Shown: positions 1 through 11,727, numbered from the stretch's first letter. The stretch is 64,000 nt of DNA from Polytrichum commune (GCA_950295325.1 OX485808.1:40943180-41007179); one strand, 5' to 3'. A program made the numbers and translations. The notes: a model not told the origin generated them from the sequence alone.

Positions 1-672
1 GTATTTTATCAATATCATCATTCTTGAGCCATTTATGTAGTTAGTATGTTTGATTCGCTATAATTGCTAAGTTCTATTTCTTGTCGTATTTAAGGATGTG
101 TTTCCCAAGGTGTCTGATGGGACCTCTGCCTAGTGTCTCTTGCATTGAGTGCCACCAACCTTTTTGGAAGTAGTATGGTGTAGGGTGTGCGTGTTCATAT
201 GGTGTTGCAGCATCTACGTGGTCTAATTCACGTCCCCGTTTGGCTCGTGCGTGTGCTTGTTCATTGCCATTGATGTTAGCGCGGGCTTTTATTTTGTGGA
301 GTGTGGAAATTTGTGTGTGGGTGTAATCAATGCAATTCCCAATAACGTATCATCTCCCCGCACAATGTATATGTTTGACAAATTATGTTTGATGTTCAAC
401 TTCAAATCCTAAGTGTCACGCAACTTTTTTAAAAACAAAAATGAACGTCAATTGACATCTACATTTTTTTCTAAAATGTCACATACCTAGTAGTACGTGT
501 CATTTCAATCTCTCTAACATGTCAATTGACGTTTGATTTTTTCTTCACAAATCACAACACATGTCAATCCTAAATTGTGCATGTCAATTGACATACATTT
601 TAGTGTGTGCAAGTTTTGCGTGTCAATTGTCAAAAACTTGCAAACAAATTTCAAAAGTACGCTCTACTCCTG
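1..672. other. Gene-free AT-rich stretch with spaced palindromes
   Basis: No ORF here resembles a protein. The only structure seen is the 10-bp palindrome GTCAATTGAC at 447, 521 and 583, with a near copy (GTCAATTGTC) at 622. A hAT-type MITE begins at 673. Confidence 0.5.
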
Positions 673-880
673 CAATGTATGGGGAGATTTTTGGGCATCA
701 ATCGGTCGAGATCTTCGCTAAGTGTTTTTAATATCAACCACTTACATGCTCACACCTTTCATATTTCCTTTATTTGATTGAAGGATATTCTTTAATTTCC
801 TCTAAATGGATCAGTAATTTTCATGAAATCCTAAACTTTAGCCAGTTATTTCTCAAGCTCAACCAATTCATCTGTAACTA
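673..880 (+). mobile_element. hAT-type MITE, truncated copy
   Basis: The sequence starts CAATGTATGGGGAGA and follows the full-length copy at 19767-19992 over most of its length: the GATTTTTGGGC stretch, the rewritten TCAATCGG block, and TTATTTCTCAAGCTCAACC near the right end. Similarity stops at about 880, exactly where a TACACTAAATAG terminus begins. The right terminus and target duplication are therefore missing. Family identity is seen by comparison within the window; the hAT assignment comes from better copies. Confidence 0.65.
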
Positions 881-1792
881 CACTAAATAGTCATGTAATT
901 AATGGGGGAAATTAGTGTGGAAATAATCAGCATGGGCCACACCAATTTTCTAGTCAAGATGGTGGAATTACCGTGGTCCAAGAACCCAGGTCTTCCCCTG
1001 AGTCCTCATGAAGACTTCCAACCAAGACATTGAATACTAGTTTTATGACAAAAATAGCACAAATTAAACTTACCACCCACACTACATTTTTAGAAAAATG
1101 AATGTGATCCACGCTAATTTTTTGCCATATATTTAGCATGGGTTGAAACTTAATGTGGGCCCCATTAATCATGATTATGATAATTTGCGTGGGCTCTAGG
1201 AAATTACCATGGTCCACATTATTACACCGTTTGTGGTATTTAGTGTCAAATGAGTAATAATGCCACTTACTTTATTTTGAGACGCATGCTAGGTGACACT
1301 AATAATCAACAACTTCATCATTATTGTCACCTCATAACACTTGGCGTTCAAGTGTGCTTATTAATATCTTGGCATGAGTATGCTTAATAATATTATGAGG
1401 TGCACACTTATGTTACAGAATGATCTACAAGTTGACTACTGTGTACACAAATGACACAAGTTTAACATTAGTATGGTCAAGAATATCTCCCTCTTGCATA
1501 CTGGAATGTAAAAACATGACACTCGCCATTAGTATGCTCAATAATGACTTCCCCACGCACACTAAAACACAATACTATCATCTCAAGTATCCCAAACTGC
1601 TGTGCTAAAACATCAAATTGTAAATAATTCTCCACTTGAAAAAGTTACGAATGTTGATGAATAATATCATATTGACATTTAGCGGACATGACGCTTTGAG
1701 ACCTCTAAGCATCTAGTTGAGGCCGTTTGCAAATAGTGTACGTGACACTAAATACCATTAACGAAACAGGTGGAACACTATTTAGTGTAGCT
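879..1792. mobile_element. Candidate TIR element of about 0.9 kb
   Basis: A terminus reading TACACTAAATAGT at 879 is mirrored by ACTATTTAGTGTA ending near 1790. These ends resemble those of the shorter CTACACTAAATA family at 18683, 34889 and 62778. The interior has several GTGGGCC/GGCCCAC-like words and no transposase ORF. It appears to cut off the hAT MITE on its left. The same motif also occurs internally (about 1230 and 1745), so the element could instead be a patchwork of smaller copies. Confidence 0.4.
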
Positions 1793-2007
1793 GTCCGCAC
1801 GTTCATTGATCTCACGGTTTCTCCTTTTGTTGAATGCATTTTATACTCTCAAGCTCGGCTTCTTCTGATTATTCAGTTCAAATTACAGTCTGTCTGTGTG
1901 TTGTAGTATTGTAACAAACTAAAACGTGTTGATTAGTTGAAGTGAGTGTATATATATATGGAACTTCTAGAGTGTCTATATATGGATCAGAATGCGGATG
2001 TTGTGTT

Positions 2008-2436
2008 CAATGATCGGGGAGAACCGGCAGTTAGTTACAAATGAACCAGTTGAGTTTGGGAAATAACCGGTTGAAGTTCAAGATTGCAGGAAAATTACCA
2101 ATCATTTTAGAGGAATTTATAGAATATACCCCAAATTGATAAAGGAAAACTGGAGGATGTCAACATGTAACTAGTTGGATTTTTTTTTAAATTAGACAAA
2201 AGGCCGACAAGCCATCACCAAAGCATAGGAGGCAGGTGACCACTTGGCAAGTTTTCCGTCAAGTAGAGACTCAAGAGATTTCACAGTCAAGAATTGAACC
2301 GCCAACCTCTTCATCGAGATTTGGGTATCTCTCCACCATCATCCGGTAGTTTAGGGTCGTCTCGGACCAGTAACCGGTTGGACTTGGAAACACTAGGATC
2401 TCAACCGATTATGCCCAAAAATCTCCCCGATCACTC
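2008..2436 (-). mobile_element. hAT-type MITE interrupted by a SINE
   Basis: The termini are CAATGATCGGGGAGA on the left and, reversed, GAGTGATCGGGGAGA on the right. A perfect 8-bp direct repeat GTTGTGTT flanks it at 2000-2007 and 2437-2444, the target-duplication length expected of hAT transposons. Without the SINE at 2180-2370 the element is about 225 bp, matching the copy at 19767-19992 but in the opposite orientation. It contains repeated AACCGGTT words and no coding capacity, so it is non-autonomous. Confidence 0.85.
2180..2370 (-). mobile_element. tRNA-derived SINE nested in a hAT MITE
   Basis: It is closely similar to the element at 30980-31177. On the minus strand it begins GGTCCGAGACGACC, carries a box-A-like TGGTGGAGAGA and a decayed box B (GGTTCAATTC), and ends in an A-rich tail, seen as a T run at 2180 on the + strand. 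Flanking 12-bp repeats TAACTAGTTGGA (2168-2179) and TAACCGGTTGGA (2371-2382) differ at two positions and are the target duplication inside the host MITE. Removing the SINE and one repeat restores the MITE sequence seen at 19.8 kb. Confidence 0.85.
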
Positions 2437-2513
2437 GTTGTGTTATATTTTGAACTGAGTTTCATGTACTTTTGTTGCCCTTCAAGGGAGGCATGTTTTA
2501 TTGGGCCCAGGGC

Positions 2514-2848
2514 TAGATCACATCTTTATTCGGCTCGGCCCCGCTCCTCCCACACTTCCTACACTGTCTAGTCTTTTTGCCCACACCTGCGTGGGAACTC
2601 TTCTCCATTGGGCATCAATGTGATGATACCCGGTCACGTAAGCCATTAAGCTCCTTTGGCATGTGAAGGAACTCCATCAATTAACTTGGGAATAATGAAA
2701 GTGATGTCAACTTGAATATTTGTAATTTTGACTGGGTATTTTCACATTGGTTCCCAAAGAGGAAAAGTTCCCACGCAGGTGCGGGTAGGAATACCATGCA
2801 ATGAAGGAGGCGGAGGGGAGGGACCTAGCCGAATGAAGATGTGATTTA
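2514..2848. repeat. Long inverted repeat (foldback element)
   Basis: The left arm (2514-2622) and right arm (2743-2848) are diverged reverse complements sharing, among others, ATCACATCTT, ATTCGGCT and CCTGCGTGGGAAC, around a spacer of about 120 bp. No ORF lies inside. This is the structure of a foldback MITE. The outer limits are uncertain because GGGCC-rich words continue on both sides. Confidence 0.7.
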
Positions 2849-2878
2849 GCGCGGGGCTTTTATTGGAGCCCTTTGTAA

Positions 2879-3030
2879 AGGCCCAGTGCTAGATACTATC
2901 TGTTCGAGTTGGCCCCAATAACGTTATTGAGGTCAAGGGGTTCTAACAACACCCACATCCCCATAATGTGTGGTTAATTCATCGGAAGTGGGTTCTTCTA
3001 GACTAATTCAGGGTCTTAGGGGTTGTTTAC
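2879..3030 (+). repeat. Dispersed repeat, copy 1 of 2
   Basis: The run GGCCCAGTGCTAG, then TTCGAGTTGGCCCC, CCCCATAATGTGTGG, TTAATTCATC and AGTGGGTTCTTCT matches in the same order a diverged copy at 42793-42945. Its type is unknown. No ORF or termini are visible. Confidence 0.45.
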
Positions 3031-5228
3031 ACCATGGACCATGAAGTCGTCCCAAGGCCCTTCAAAATTTGTGATTGGTTGTTGACCTCATCTTGGGACC
3101 ACTTCGGTTTACATCAAGGAAAATTTATCAGAGTGACCATGGAGTTCAAAGTCCCCAAAAGATATACTTTAAGGCCTACATTATTCATTGACATGATCCA
3201 ACGGGTTTTGCGGTGGGAAAGGCAAAAGAGGTGCTCTGGTAGAAAAAAATAGAGGGCTCATGGTAGAGAAATAAAATAAATTTTAGTTTTTAATGATTTT
3301 TTTGGGGGAAGAGAAGATGAAGACAAAAGAAGACAAGAGAATGGTCAAACTTTAATTTTTTTCAAAATTGCCCTTTTTGGGCATATATTAGAAAAATCAA
3401 CACATTCGTTTTTTTGGTGGATGGTCATTCCTCTTGGTCCACATTTTTCTAAACTCAATGCACATTGAAAGTGAATTGGAGATACATACATCATGTTTGG
3501 AACACTAACAAATAGTATAAGAGAGTGAGAACCATACTGTCGTAGCACGGCGGTCACGTATTCAGTTAATTAACCTAATTAACGCGTAAAACGTTAAAAC
3601 CGCGCCAAGTTCGTTCCCACGAAGAACCTGCGGTCGTTCACAACACAGAGGGGGGGGAGAACTTTCACTCACACACACACACAAGAAACACCAGAAACTA
3701 AGTTAACACAAATCGGATTAAGAAATCCGGGATATTACGGAAATTATAGCACGGAAATTTCCGCCTTCCCGGTAGTGGACCGAGGTAGGGAACACAACAC
3801 AAAGTATGGACAAGCTCCCACCCTAGAGTAGTAACAACAATAGACTCAGCGTCCCGAATCCATAGTATAACAACTATATACACTCCATTCTAAGATTCCT
3901 TATTATGGGTCATGACTTCCAGGATAAGGTTTCCGCGATAGAGGTAGCGGATCTGACCTGTATTTCCACTATCCGCTAGATTTTTGACCGTGTCACAAGG
4001 ACCATAATTATAGTGTTTTAGGCTAGAATGCTCAGAGAGACTTGGTAGTTGTTCATCAGGATTTCACCCTTTGGGTTGATTTCTTAGGGTTGTCTCCCTA
4101 TCTCCACTTCCTCTTTCTAACTACTACTCCCTTAGACTAGTGCTTCGATAGAGGCAGCCCTCCCTCAGGAAGGTGTCCCGCTCAAGTATCCGACGCGTGC
4201 CACCCCCCTTTGACGGGGGGGAAGGTGGAGGATATTTTGGGTCTACAAAACCAGCCTGATCCGCTTTCCGTGATGACACAATTTCCACTATACCACACAC
4301 GGAAACCAAATCCTCCCTCGAGAAAGGTGAAAACACAACATCTTCACTCCTATCCTCACAATGGGTAGCTTGTGCTGTTCCACAGGTTACACAAGATAGG
4401 ACCTAAAGTTTGTTGATTTCCGTGACGGCGGGGCTAACATAGGGATGGGGATACCATGCCTACCATCTGCGGTGGGAACCAAGCGCCAGTCGCGGCAGGT
4501 GCATGAGTGTTCTAGACCATTCCGTTACTGCTGATCGGTGTAATCCACCTCCAGGTCACGGCAAGCGGAAGGCGTAAACCATAACTCTCCCCCTACTATT
4601 GGACATGTCTATCCACTGCTGCTCATTGTCGGTCCCTAGTTGGACGGAGTAAGTGGGGAAGAACCTACCGTGTGTGTGGAACTTCCCTTGCCCAACAACC
4701 CCACGGTGGGGTTCTTTCCCCTTGCTCGGCCAATCCTTTCATCCTTTCCGCGCTTAAGATTCTTCCGCCCATCACCTGCTCACACAGGGGCGTTTTAACC
4801 ACACGCACCTCGGGGTATTACTGACTCCCTGTCCTATCACGGAATACTAACCTAACTAACCTACACAATGATAGGGAATGGCGGAAAACTCGGAAACCTC
4901 AAATACGGAAAAGAGGGACCACTTGCATTACACATGTACTCAAGACTCAACTCAAACCGAAGGTGAACTAAAGTATAAGGTCCGAATTGAACAAAAGAAC
5001 ACTTGCATTGCAAAATGATGAGAGAAACACCGAAGTGTTCTCCCTTTAAAAACCAAACTAACACCCACATGCCAAGGTTTCCATGCCGGAAATCGCGGGC
5101 CACGTAGCAGCCTGATAATCCACCTCATAGAGAGGTCAAAACCTAAACAAAGAAAATGACGAGGCGCACAATCCGGGGCCACCTAACTACTTGCCCAAAA
5201 CAAACCAAAATGGAATCCTAACTAAAAT

Positions 5229-6809
5229 CTACTCCTTATCCTTCCGCTTCTTCAACTTGGCTTCCTTCTTATTCTGCTCCCGCTCCTCGCGGCGGTCCGC
5301 GCTGTCCGTTGCAAAAAATGGAGCACGTGGTGGCGCCACTTGCACATCGTGAGTATTCGGCGCGGACCTCACTCCTACGCGGTCCACCGTTTCCGCAACG
5401 TCCGGTGCCAGTGGTGCAGACAGTTGGTTGTCCGGCGGAAATTCCGGAGCAAGAATGGCAAGTGGCGGCGGATCCCGGACAACCACTTGGAAGTCCGTGA
5501 CAAGGGTTAGAGTTGAGACCTCGGCCACGTGGCAATCACCCAAGATTTCCTCTCCAACCGCGGCGGAAACTGGGGTGGCCTTGGGAACCAACACCTCAGT
5601 GGTGAAAACCGGGAGGGCCGTGATCGCCGTGATGTCCTCCACCTGGTCCACCTCTTCCGCATGTTGGTTTCCACCTTCCACCGCGGCACCTTGAATTTCC
5701 ACCATGTCATGAAGGGTCAAGTCGGAGTAGTCGGATGAAGACTCCATCTCCTCCGATGACTCAACTACAACGGGAAACAACTCCGTGCAACTAGCAATGA
5801 GGGCCTTCATTGCTTTCAAGGATGCGTCCATTTTATTCCCTTGATCCATGATGAAGGTAACCATCTTCGACCCGGAAACGTGGTCCGCGTTCTTCAATTC
5901 CGCATCGAACATTTTGGCTTTCCACCACACGTTCTCCGGGATTTCCAACATATCATTCAACTTTTGTACCGTGAGAGTGGTATCATTTACCTGCTTAAGG
6001 AGCTTCTCTCGCTCCGCCTCCAACTTCCGCACTCGCTCCGCGGTCTTCCGCTTTTCCGCGGTAAGGTGGTCCATTTTACGCTCCATCTCCCGCAACCGAC
6101 GCGGATCTTTGATGGCCTCCTTTATTGCGGCAACCAAACTCTCCCGCGGCGGGTTGCCCACCAATTCCCCTACTTGGTGCATTTGTAGCTCATAGTCCAC
6201 AATCCGGGACCGTACTCCCTCCAAATCGCGGATAATGGAGTCCACTAGATTGTCCTCCAAGGTGGAGGTTCCACCTCCCACCGGCTTGGTGGCGGACCTG
6301 GTCCGCGTCGCACGATTTTCCAATATTAGTTTCCGCTTCTTGGTCACGGGCCGCTCTTCGTCGTTCATCTCCACCACGTCTTTCTCCTTCGAATCCTTAT
6401 GACCCATCTCTGGCTCCGAGTCGGTAGTCTGAAGCTCCCGCATAAACTGATGCGATGTCCATAGGGTGTCCTCTTCGTCCGTGAGTAGGTTTTCGTATGC
6501 GTAAAGGTGGAAGAGGAAAGGCCCTATGTAGGAAGGTAGGCCGCGCTTAGTGTTGGTTGCCAACTTATGCACCAACTCTCCAATGATGCTCTCCCAATCC
6601 ACTACCTTCTTCTCGGAGTATGCAAGAAGTAAGGTGGTGGCAAATGTAAGAGTGATGTTATAAGGCTTTTTCGGGCTAAAGATAGGCACTAGAAAAGCTA
6701 ACATCCTCCTTTCCCTCTCATCTTTACAATCTTTCACAAAATATCCATACTTGGGGTCTAGCCTCTGGGAGAATTTGTCCCTCGTACAATCCTCTCGCTT
6801 AGTGGCCAT
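5229..6809 (-). CDS. 526-residue transposon-like protein of unknown function
   Basis: An intact 526-codon ORF. Residues about 20-120 form a probably helical, moderately hydrophobic domain (motifs LAFLVPIFSPKKPYN and SYIGPFLFHLYAYE). A basic, nuclear-localisation-like KKRK follows at 157-160, then a long charged helix with coiled-coil character at about 185-310 (EMERKMDHLTAEKRK region). The C-terminal third is acidic, then Pro/Val/Ala-rich and low complexity, and the end is strongly basic (KKEAKLKKRKDKE). No protease, RT, integrase or DDE motif is seen. The layout resembles capsid-like or plant-mobile-domain-like proteins of plant repeats, but no family is firmly recognised. The ATG at 6809 is preceded in frame by TGA, and 18 codons upstream the same frame holds the stop of another ORF. 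It could be a host gene of unknown function, but composition and surroundings favour an element. Confidence 0.55.
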   Translation of the reverse strand: MATKREDCTRDKFSQRLDPKYGYFVKDCKDERERRMLAFLVPIFSPKKPYNITLTFATTLLLAYSEKKVVDWESIIGELVHKLATNTKRGLPSYIGPFLFHLYAYENLLTDEEDTLWTSHQFMRELQTTDSEPEMGHKDSKEKDVVEMNDEERPVTKKRKLILENRATRTRSATKPVGGGTSTLEDNLVDSIIRDLEGVRSRIVDYELQMHQVGELVGNPPRESLVAAIKEAIKDPRRLREMERKMDHLTAEKRKTAERVRKLEAEREKLLKQVNDTTLTVQKLNDMLEIPENVWWKAKMFDAELKNADHVSGSKMVTFIMDQGNKMDASLKAMKALIASCTELFPVVVESSEEMESSSDYSDLTLHDMVEIQGAAVEGGNQHAEEVDQVEDITAITALPVFTTEVLVPKATPVSAAVGEEILGDCHVAEVSTLTLVTDFQVVVRDPPPLAILAPEFPPDNQLSAPLAPDVAETVDRVGVRSAPNTHDVQVAPPRAPFFATDSADRREEREQNKKEAKLKKRKDKE

Positions 6810-6860
6810 ACCTTCTCCTCCTTGCTCGAAGCCGTAAACCCGACTTCACAATTCCGCATT

Positions 6861-7103
6861 CTACCTATCCAGTCGGCCCCGGATGGTGGAAGCATAAACG
6901 TGGTCCATCTGTCCCGTGACTAATTCCCTCACCATCCCCTCAGAGCGTACTCTCCACGATTTTTCCCATAACCCGAGGCAGCACATGCACCTCAAGTCTG
7001 CCTTCAACTCATCGTTCTCCTCTCTACCAGTGGGGATGACCACGTGCACCTTGCGGAGGGCTAGCGGCTTGTCCGCGATCTGCTTCCATGATTGGGTGGC
7101 CAT
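6861..7103 (-). pseudogene. Short ORF in frame with and upstream of the 526-codon ORF
   Basis: An 80-codon ORF (starting MATQSWKQIADK) ends in TAG at 6861-6863, in exactly the same frame as the 526-codon ORF that begins at 6809. A second stop (TGA) lies between them. It shares the TTCCGC-rich base style of its neighbour and has a CMCC cysteine cluster. It may be the broken N-terminal part of one original protein, or a separate short upstream ORF of the same transcript. No family is recognised. Confidence 0.4.
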
Positions 7104-9429
7104 AGTGGTTGCGGCCCACCGTCGCCGGTGCGGTCCGCTCCGTTCTAAGGTTTCCGAGTCGAAACGGAATTCCTAACACTAACTCAATTCGGTATTTTTA
7201 ACTACTTTAATGATTTTAGTTTTTCTCCTCAATTCTAACTAGCCTACCTAACTATCTACCAATAAAGTACTCTACTTACTATGTTTTCCTCGCTCAAATC
7301 TATTCCTTAATCTTAAAACAAGGTTTCTTAAGATTTTAAGAAAAGGCGGGCCGCGACACATACTTTGATAAGTGTATAAGGTTTGGTTATGATGGAAAAA
7401 CAATAATGACATGTGCAAGGAAAGATGTTGTTGTAAGGAGAGAAGAGATAGTGATTCTATTCTCACATCAATGCATTGTGTGACTCATGTGATAAATTTG
7501 TTTGCAATAGATCTTTGGCTATAAAAATTGTTTATAAATAAATACACTTTTAAATTCAATCAAGGCTTCTTTAAAATAATCATGCAAGCATAATATATGC
7601 TTTGATGTAATTACAAGAAGAGATTGTTGAATCTCACAAGTGTTTAAAGAAATACCAAGAGGTTAGATGATTGTCACGGTAGAAAGTCGTGGTAATCTTA
7701 TGCGATTCTTTAAGAAGTGTTTCTATCTCTCTCCATCACAATCCGGATGCTATGAAAGATGAAGTTAAAACCAACAATATACACAACACTCGGCAACATT
7801 TACTTCTTTGATTCTAGCTGATATTTTGCATGTCTTGCCAATGCTATCCTGTTAATTCTTTTATAAGTTTGTAAATATGACAACAATAGGATCAATAGTA
7901 AAGACGGACATTGTTCAAATCCGTATGTTCTACATCAAAGAGATTATGAATTTGAATGGTTACACATTTGATGAGGTTGCCAAATATCACATTTTCCCAT
8001 AATTTGGCCTATAAGGCGGATATCTAAAGAGATTATCTAGCGAGATTGGCGATGCCAAGTACCATGATGTACAAATTATATGTGATAGATTGAAACAAAT
8101 TCTCAAATGTTGTTTGAACGTTCCAAAAGCAATCTGCTTTAACAATGTACAAAGCATTGCAAAGTAGGTTCGATGAAAATCACATTATTATTGCATTTTG
8201 GGTGTTAGGGTTCAATTAATATGTCTTTACACCAAACATGTATAATTAATTGGGGTGTGGTTAATTTGGAGTTTTTTTACATTTAAATTTCAAACAACAA
8301 CATATCAGTTGGATAAGAATATCAATAATTTATGGGCAATAATTACTTGGAATGCTACTTTGAATGTGAAGTATGAGAATTTGCTAGTTCTTGTTGAGGT
8401 TGCTAGGGTGTACTATTGTTTTAGCACAACAATTTGTGAAAAAACATTTTTAATGCAAGGTTATATAAATATGAAGTATAGAAACAAGATGTTAACCAAG
8501 AATTGGAGGGTAATTTTAGAGTTGCATTGAAGAGGCCAATATATGGATGGCATGAAATATTTAATGAAGCCATGGGACATTAGGAAAACAACACCCAATT
8601 TAGGTGTTTATTTTCTCATCCCAAATACCATTGCTTTGGACATGTAGACCTTGAGCAAGTTGTGACCCAATTTAATGTAATTTGTGTTACAAGGTTGAAT
8701 GTTGTATGAATTCTTATATTTTTGATCTACTATACATTAACCTTAAACTTTGCCATTTTATATTTTCACCCCATTAAATCAATCAACACTTGACATGTTA
8801 TATGACAAAATACACTTTGTTGATCCTCATAGACACCTACACCATTTGAAGCTATAAATAACAAGACAAGTTTGAGGTGATTGGATGTTTGGAGGATGGG
8901 GAATTTTTAGGATCAATCTAGGGATCATATCCATATTATTGGAAATCGAATGAAAACTTTGGTCCTCTCATAATAAACTCAGTCTAAGTAAAGTTTCTTT
9001 AAATCCATCATATTTGTAAATCTCATTGTTTTAATGAAAAAGTTGATTAGGATCAACTACAATTACAAATACAATAGATTGATAGGAGGTTCCATGCATA
9101 TATAATATGACCTTGTAGTGATGAATTCGTTAATCGATGTCTCTCACTGTGAGAGTTGAGCACTTCATGAGGTATAGATGATAAATATCTATAATGATGT
9201 TCAAGATTAAGTGTTAGGAGGTGATAGCCTAATTTTATAATTCATTGGGTACGTGAGGAAATGAAGTACCAAGAATAATCATAATACATCATAAGTTTAA
9301 ACAAATACGATTGTTTGAAATTGAAAGTCCCATTTTGAGATGCTTTGGCCATTGAAGGTAATCTAATGCATCCATCAACATTTTAATAAGGAAAGTGAGC
9401 CCAAATTGGTTACTTTCTTCGTTAAACAC

Positions 9430-9590
9430 CTGTATTTGAGACCCATTTGAATGGATTGCAGCTAGGTGATCTAAGAACAAACACCAACAAGACATGACAT
9501 GTGTTTAAATCATATTTGACTTCATGCTAAAAATTTGTTGAATATTTTAGGATCACCATTCAACACAATTGGGGAGACCCATAAGGTCAT
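9430..9590 (-). mobile_element. AGGTATG-family MITE relic
   Basis: Contains the family words GATCTAAGAACAAACACCA, ACATGTGTTTAAA and CAACACAATTGGGGAGACC in the order of full copies (reverse orientation relative to 48818-49180). Terminal repeats are not preserved. Confidence 0.5.
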
Positions 9591-9654
9591 TCAAGAAGAA
9601 AAAAAATCAATAAGAAGACTTCTACAATTTGGTTATTTATCTCAATGAGCCAAT

Positions 9655-9800
9655 TATTTTTGAGTGGTATGTGCTAAGGTGTGGCTCAAAGAACGGATAC
9701 CGAAAAGATATGTGTTAAAAAAAAGATTTGACTACGTACTCAAAATTTAATAACCATCAAAGGCTCAATAGTCAACATAATTGGGGGGGGGAGGGGGGCT
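9655..9800 (-). mobile_element. AGGTATG-family MITE relic
   Basis: A second relic directly beside the previous one. It has GAGTGGTATGTGCTAAGGT, GATATGTGTTAAA, TTTGACTACGTACTC and TCAATAGTCAACATAATTGG, the order seen in full copies read in reverse. It runs into a G homopolymer. Confidence 0.5.
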
Positions 9801-11727
9801 ATATGACCATTTAATGAGCACAAGATTCTTCACTTTGACCATGTTCATTTTTATATCATATCATAAGATATTCATATGAGTTGGGTGCAAGGATGGTGAA
9901 GTGGACCAAAAAAGTGCTCTGATATATTAAAACCATAATGTTTTTGGTTGAAGGCCTAAAAGTAGTAGCAAAGTGTTGTTTGAATTGGATTTTCTTTTCA
10001 TGATGACCTCTATTGTTGTGTTAAATACTCCAATGTAGACTATCAAGTTGAGATGCTCAAAACTTATCATTAAAAGTGATGCTCAAAAGCACATGGTTGA
10101 ATATGGTTTTGGATGTAAACTACTTGACCTTAAATTTTTTGAGTTTGAATTTGTTTTCATATTCCTTGAATTCAATACATACTCGAGGGCATCATCAAAA
10201 AAGATTGTAAAAATAAAAAATAAAAAATCAATTTCATGTTATTATATTTTATTTAAAATAAATGTTAAATGTTTACTTGTTCAATATCACCTACTTGGAC
10301 ACCACTTGCACCGTCTTCTAAAATATGTAGATTGTTCTCGGAATTGTTTTTTGTCATCATAAATTGCTTGGATTTGTAGATCAATATGTTTTTTTAAATG
10401 TCCATGAATTTTTTTCTTCACGAAATCCAAAGTTAGTGTATAATTTTGAATCACTTTCACTTAAACTTGGGCATGGATTAGGAGTTGTCCACTTTACCAT
10501 GCTTGCACCTAGCTTCAAAAGTCACAAGGAAATTGGCTACTACCTTGATTTGGATGTGCTAACCATCTTGTATTCATGGTGTGGTTCATATCCTAGGTGA
10601 AGTGGGCTAAATGGAAAAGGTACCCATTTAAGACCCATATACCTTAAGATATTCAAGTTCCCAAAATTCTTTGGAAAGTGGCTATGATCTCAACTTAGAT
10701 TTGCTTATCATTTTGTACTATTTGTATCATTAATATCCTAAAAGATGTGGGCCAAGAAATCACAAATTAGTCCATTTTAGGCCCACTTACCTTAACAAGT
10801 CTTACAATGCACATTTTTTGAGTCCTCACCAAGCCTTAAAATGATGATATTAACTTTATGGGGTTTGAAATTTGTGTGGGACATTAACTTGGTTAATGTT
10901 AATCATATGTGACATTGGTGATTAATATGTAAGTTTGTATGTGCACCCATGTTACATATTTGAGCTTGAATCTTCATTTACATTAAGACATTCAACCATT
11001 AAAAGAAAATGCACATGATGAATGCGTTAAATTTAAGATTTGGTCTCACATTAAATCGATACAAATATCATCAAATGAAAGTATGTAGCTCAAATATACA
11101 TATATATTTGTGTATGCCAAGACCCACGTAAGGCTACTTGGACATTTAGGTAGGGATTAAAAGGCATCTCTCTGGCGTGCCTTAAAGGAGGGGGGGGGGG
11201 GGGGGCGGGGAGTGAACAAGGGGAAGAGGTATGAACGTAATAAGGACATAATGTCAAGAGTTGTAATAAGGTAGATAGTGGGTATTGGGTGGTGGAGACA
11301 GTTGAGCGGCGAGGAGTCGCCCAATGCCCATTATCTAAACTCATAATTTACATTGGGGTGACATTATGCACATTATTAAAGAATTTTGTAAACCATATGA
11401 GATTTAAAAAATGAGGTGAATGTCTTGGGATGCTCTTAACCCTAAGAAATCTTAGGTGGATGACATAATCTTCTGGGACCAATGAGAATTATGGACTAGG
11501 TAATTCTTGAGGGTTGGGACGGGGTGAATGTTCACAACACGTACCAAAGGTGAAGGTGAACCACGGGAAGGTAAGGTGAAAATGATGATTACTTATTATT
11601 GTAGGGTCTAGGGCATTATTTATTAACAAATTTAATCCATGTGTCACAAAATTAGTCTAAGAAACATAAATTGGGACAAATCAAAACAAAGTTCCTATAA
11701 AAAGAATGTTATCACTATGACACCCAA

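Larger units (their letters stand above)
3560..7170 (-). mobile_element. GC-richer block, probable non-autonomous transposon
   Basis: This block differs sharply from the AT-rich flanks: it is GC-richer and full of the word TTCCGC in coding and non-coding parts alike. The only coding content is the minus-strand ORF pair at 5229-7103. The 1.7 kb downstream of that ORF (3560-5228) holds short ORFs only and no reverse transcriptase, integrase or transposase. I could not find matching long terminal repeats or TIRs, so the boundaries rest on base composition. A gag-only retroelement or another non-autonomous element is the likeliest reading. Confidence 0.45.
7171..11727. other. AT-rich intergenic stretch with MITE relics
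   Basis: No supported gene. ORFs are short, AT-rich and without recognisable domains. Two relics of the AGGTATG-family MITE lie at about 9430-9590 and 9655-9800. Homopolymer G runs occur at about 9783 and 11189-11204. Everything else is unassigned. Confidence 0.5.

Noticed and set aside
8440-8700. Possible Copia reverse transcriptase remnant (ALKRPIYGW)
   Set aside because: The resemblance to the family's LKKALYGL motif is limited to a few residues and no other pol motif follows in any frame.
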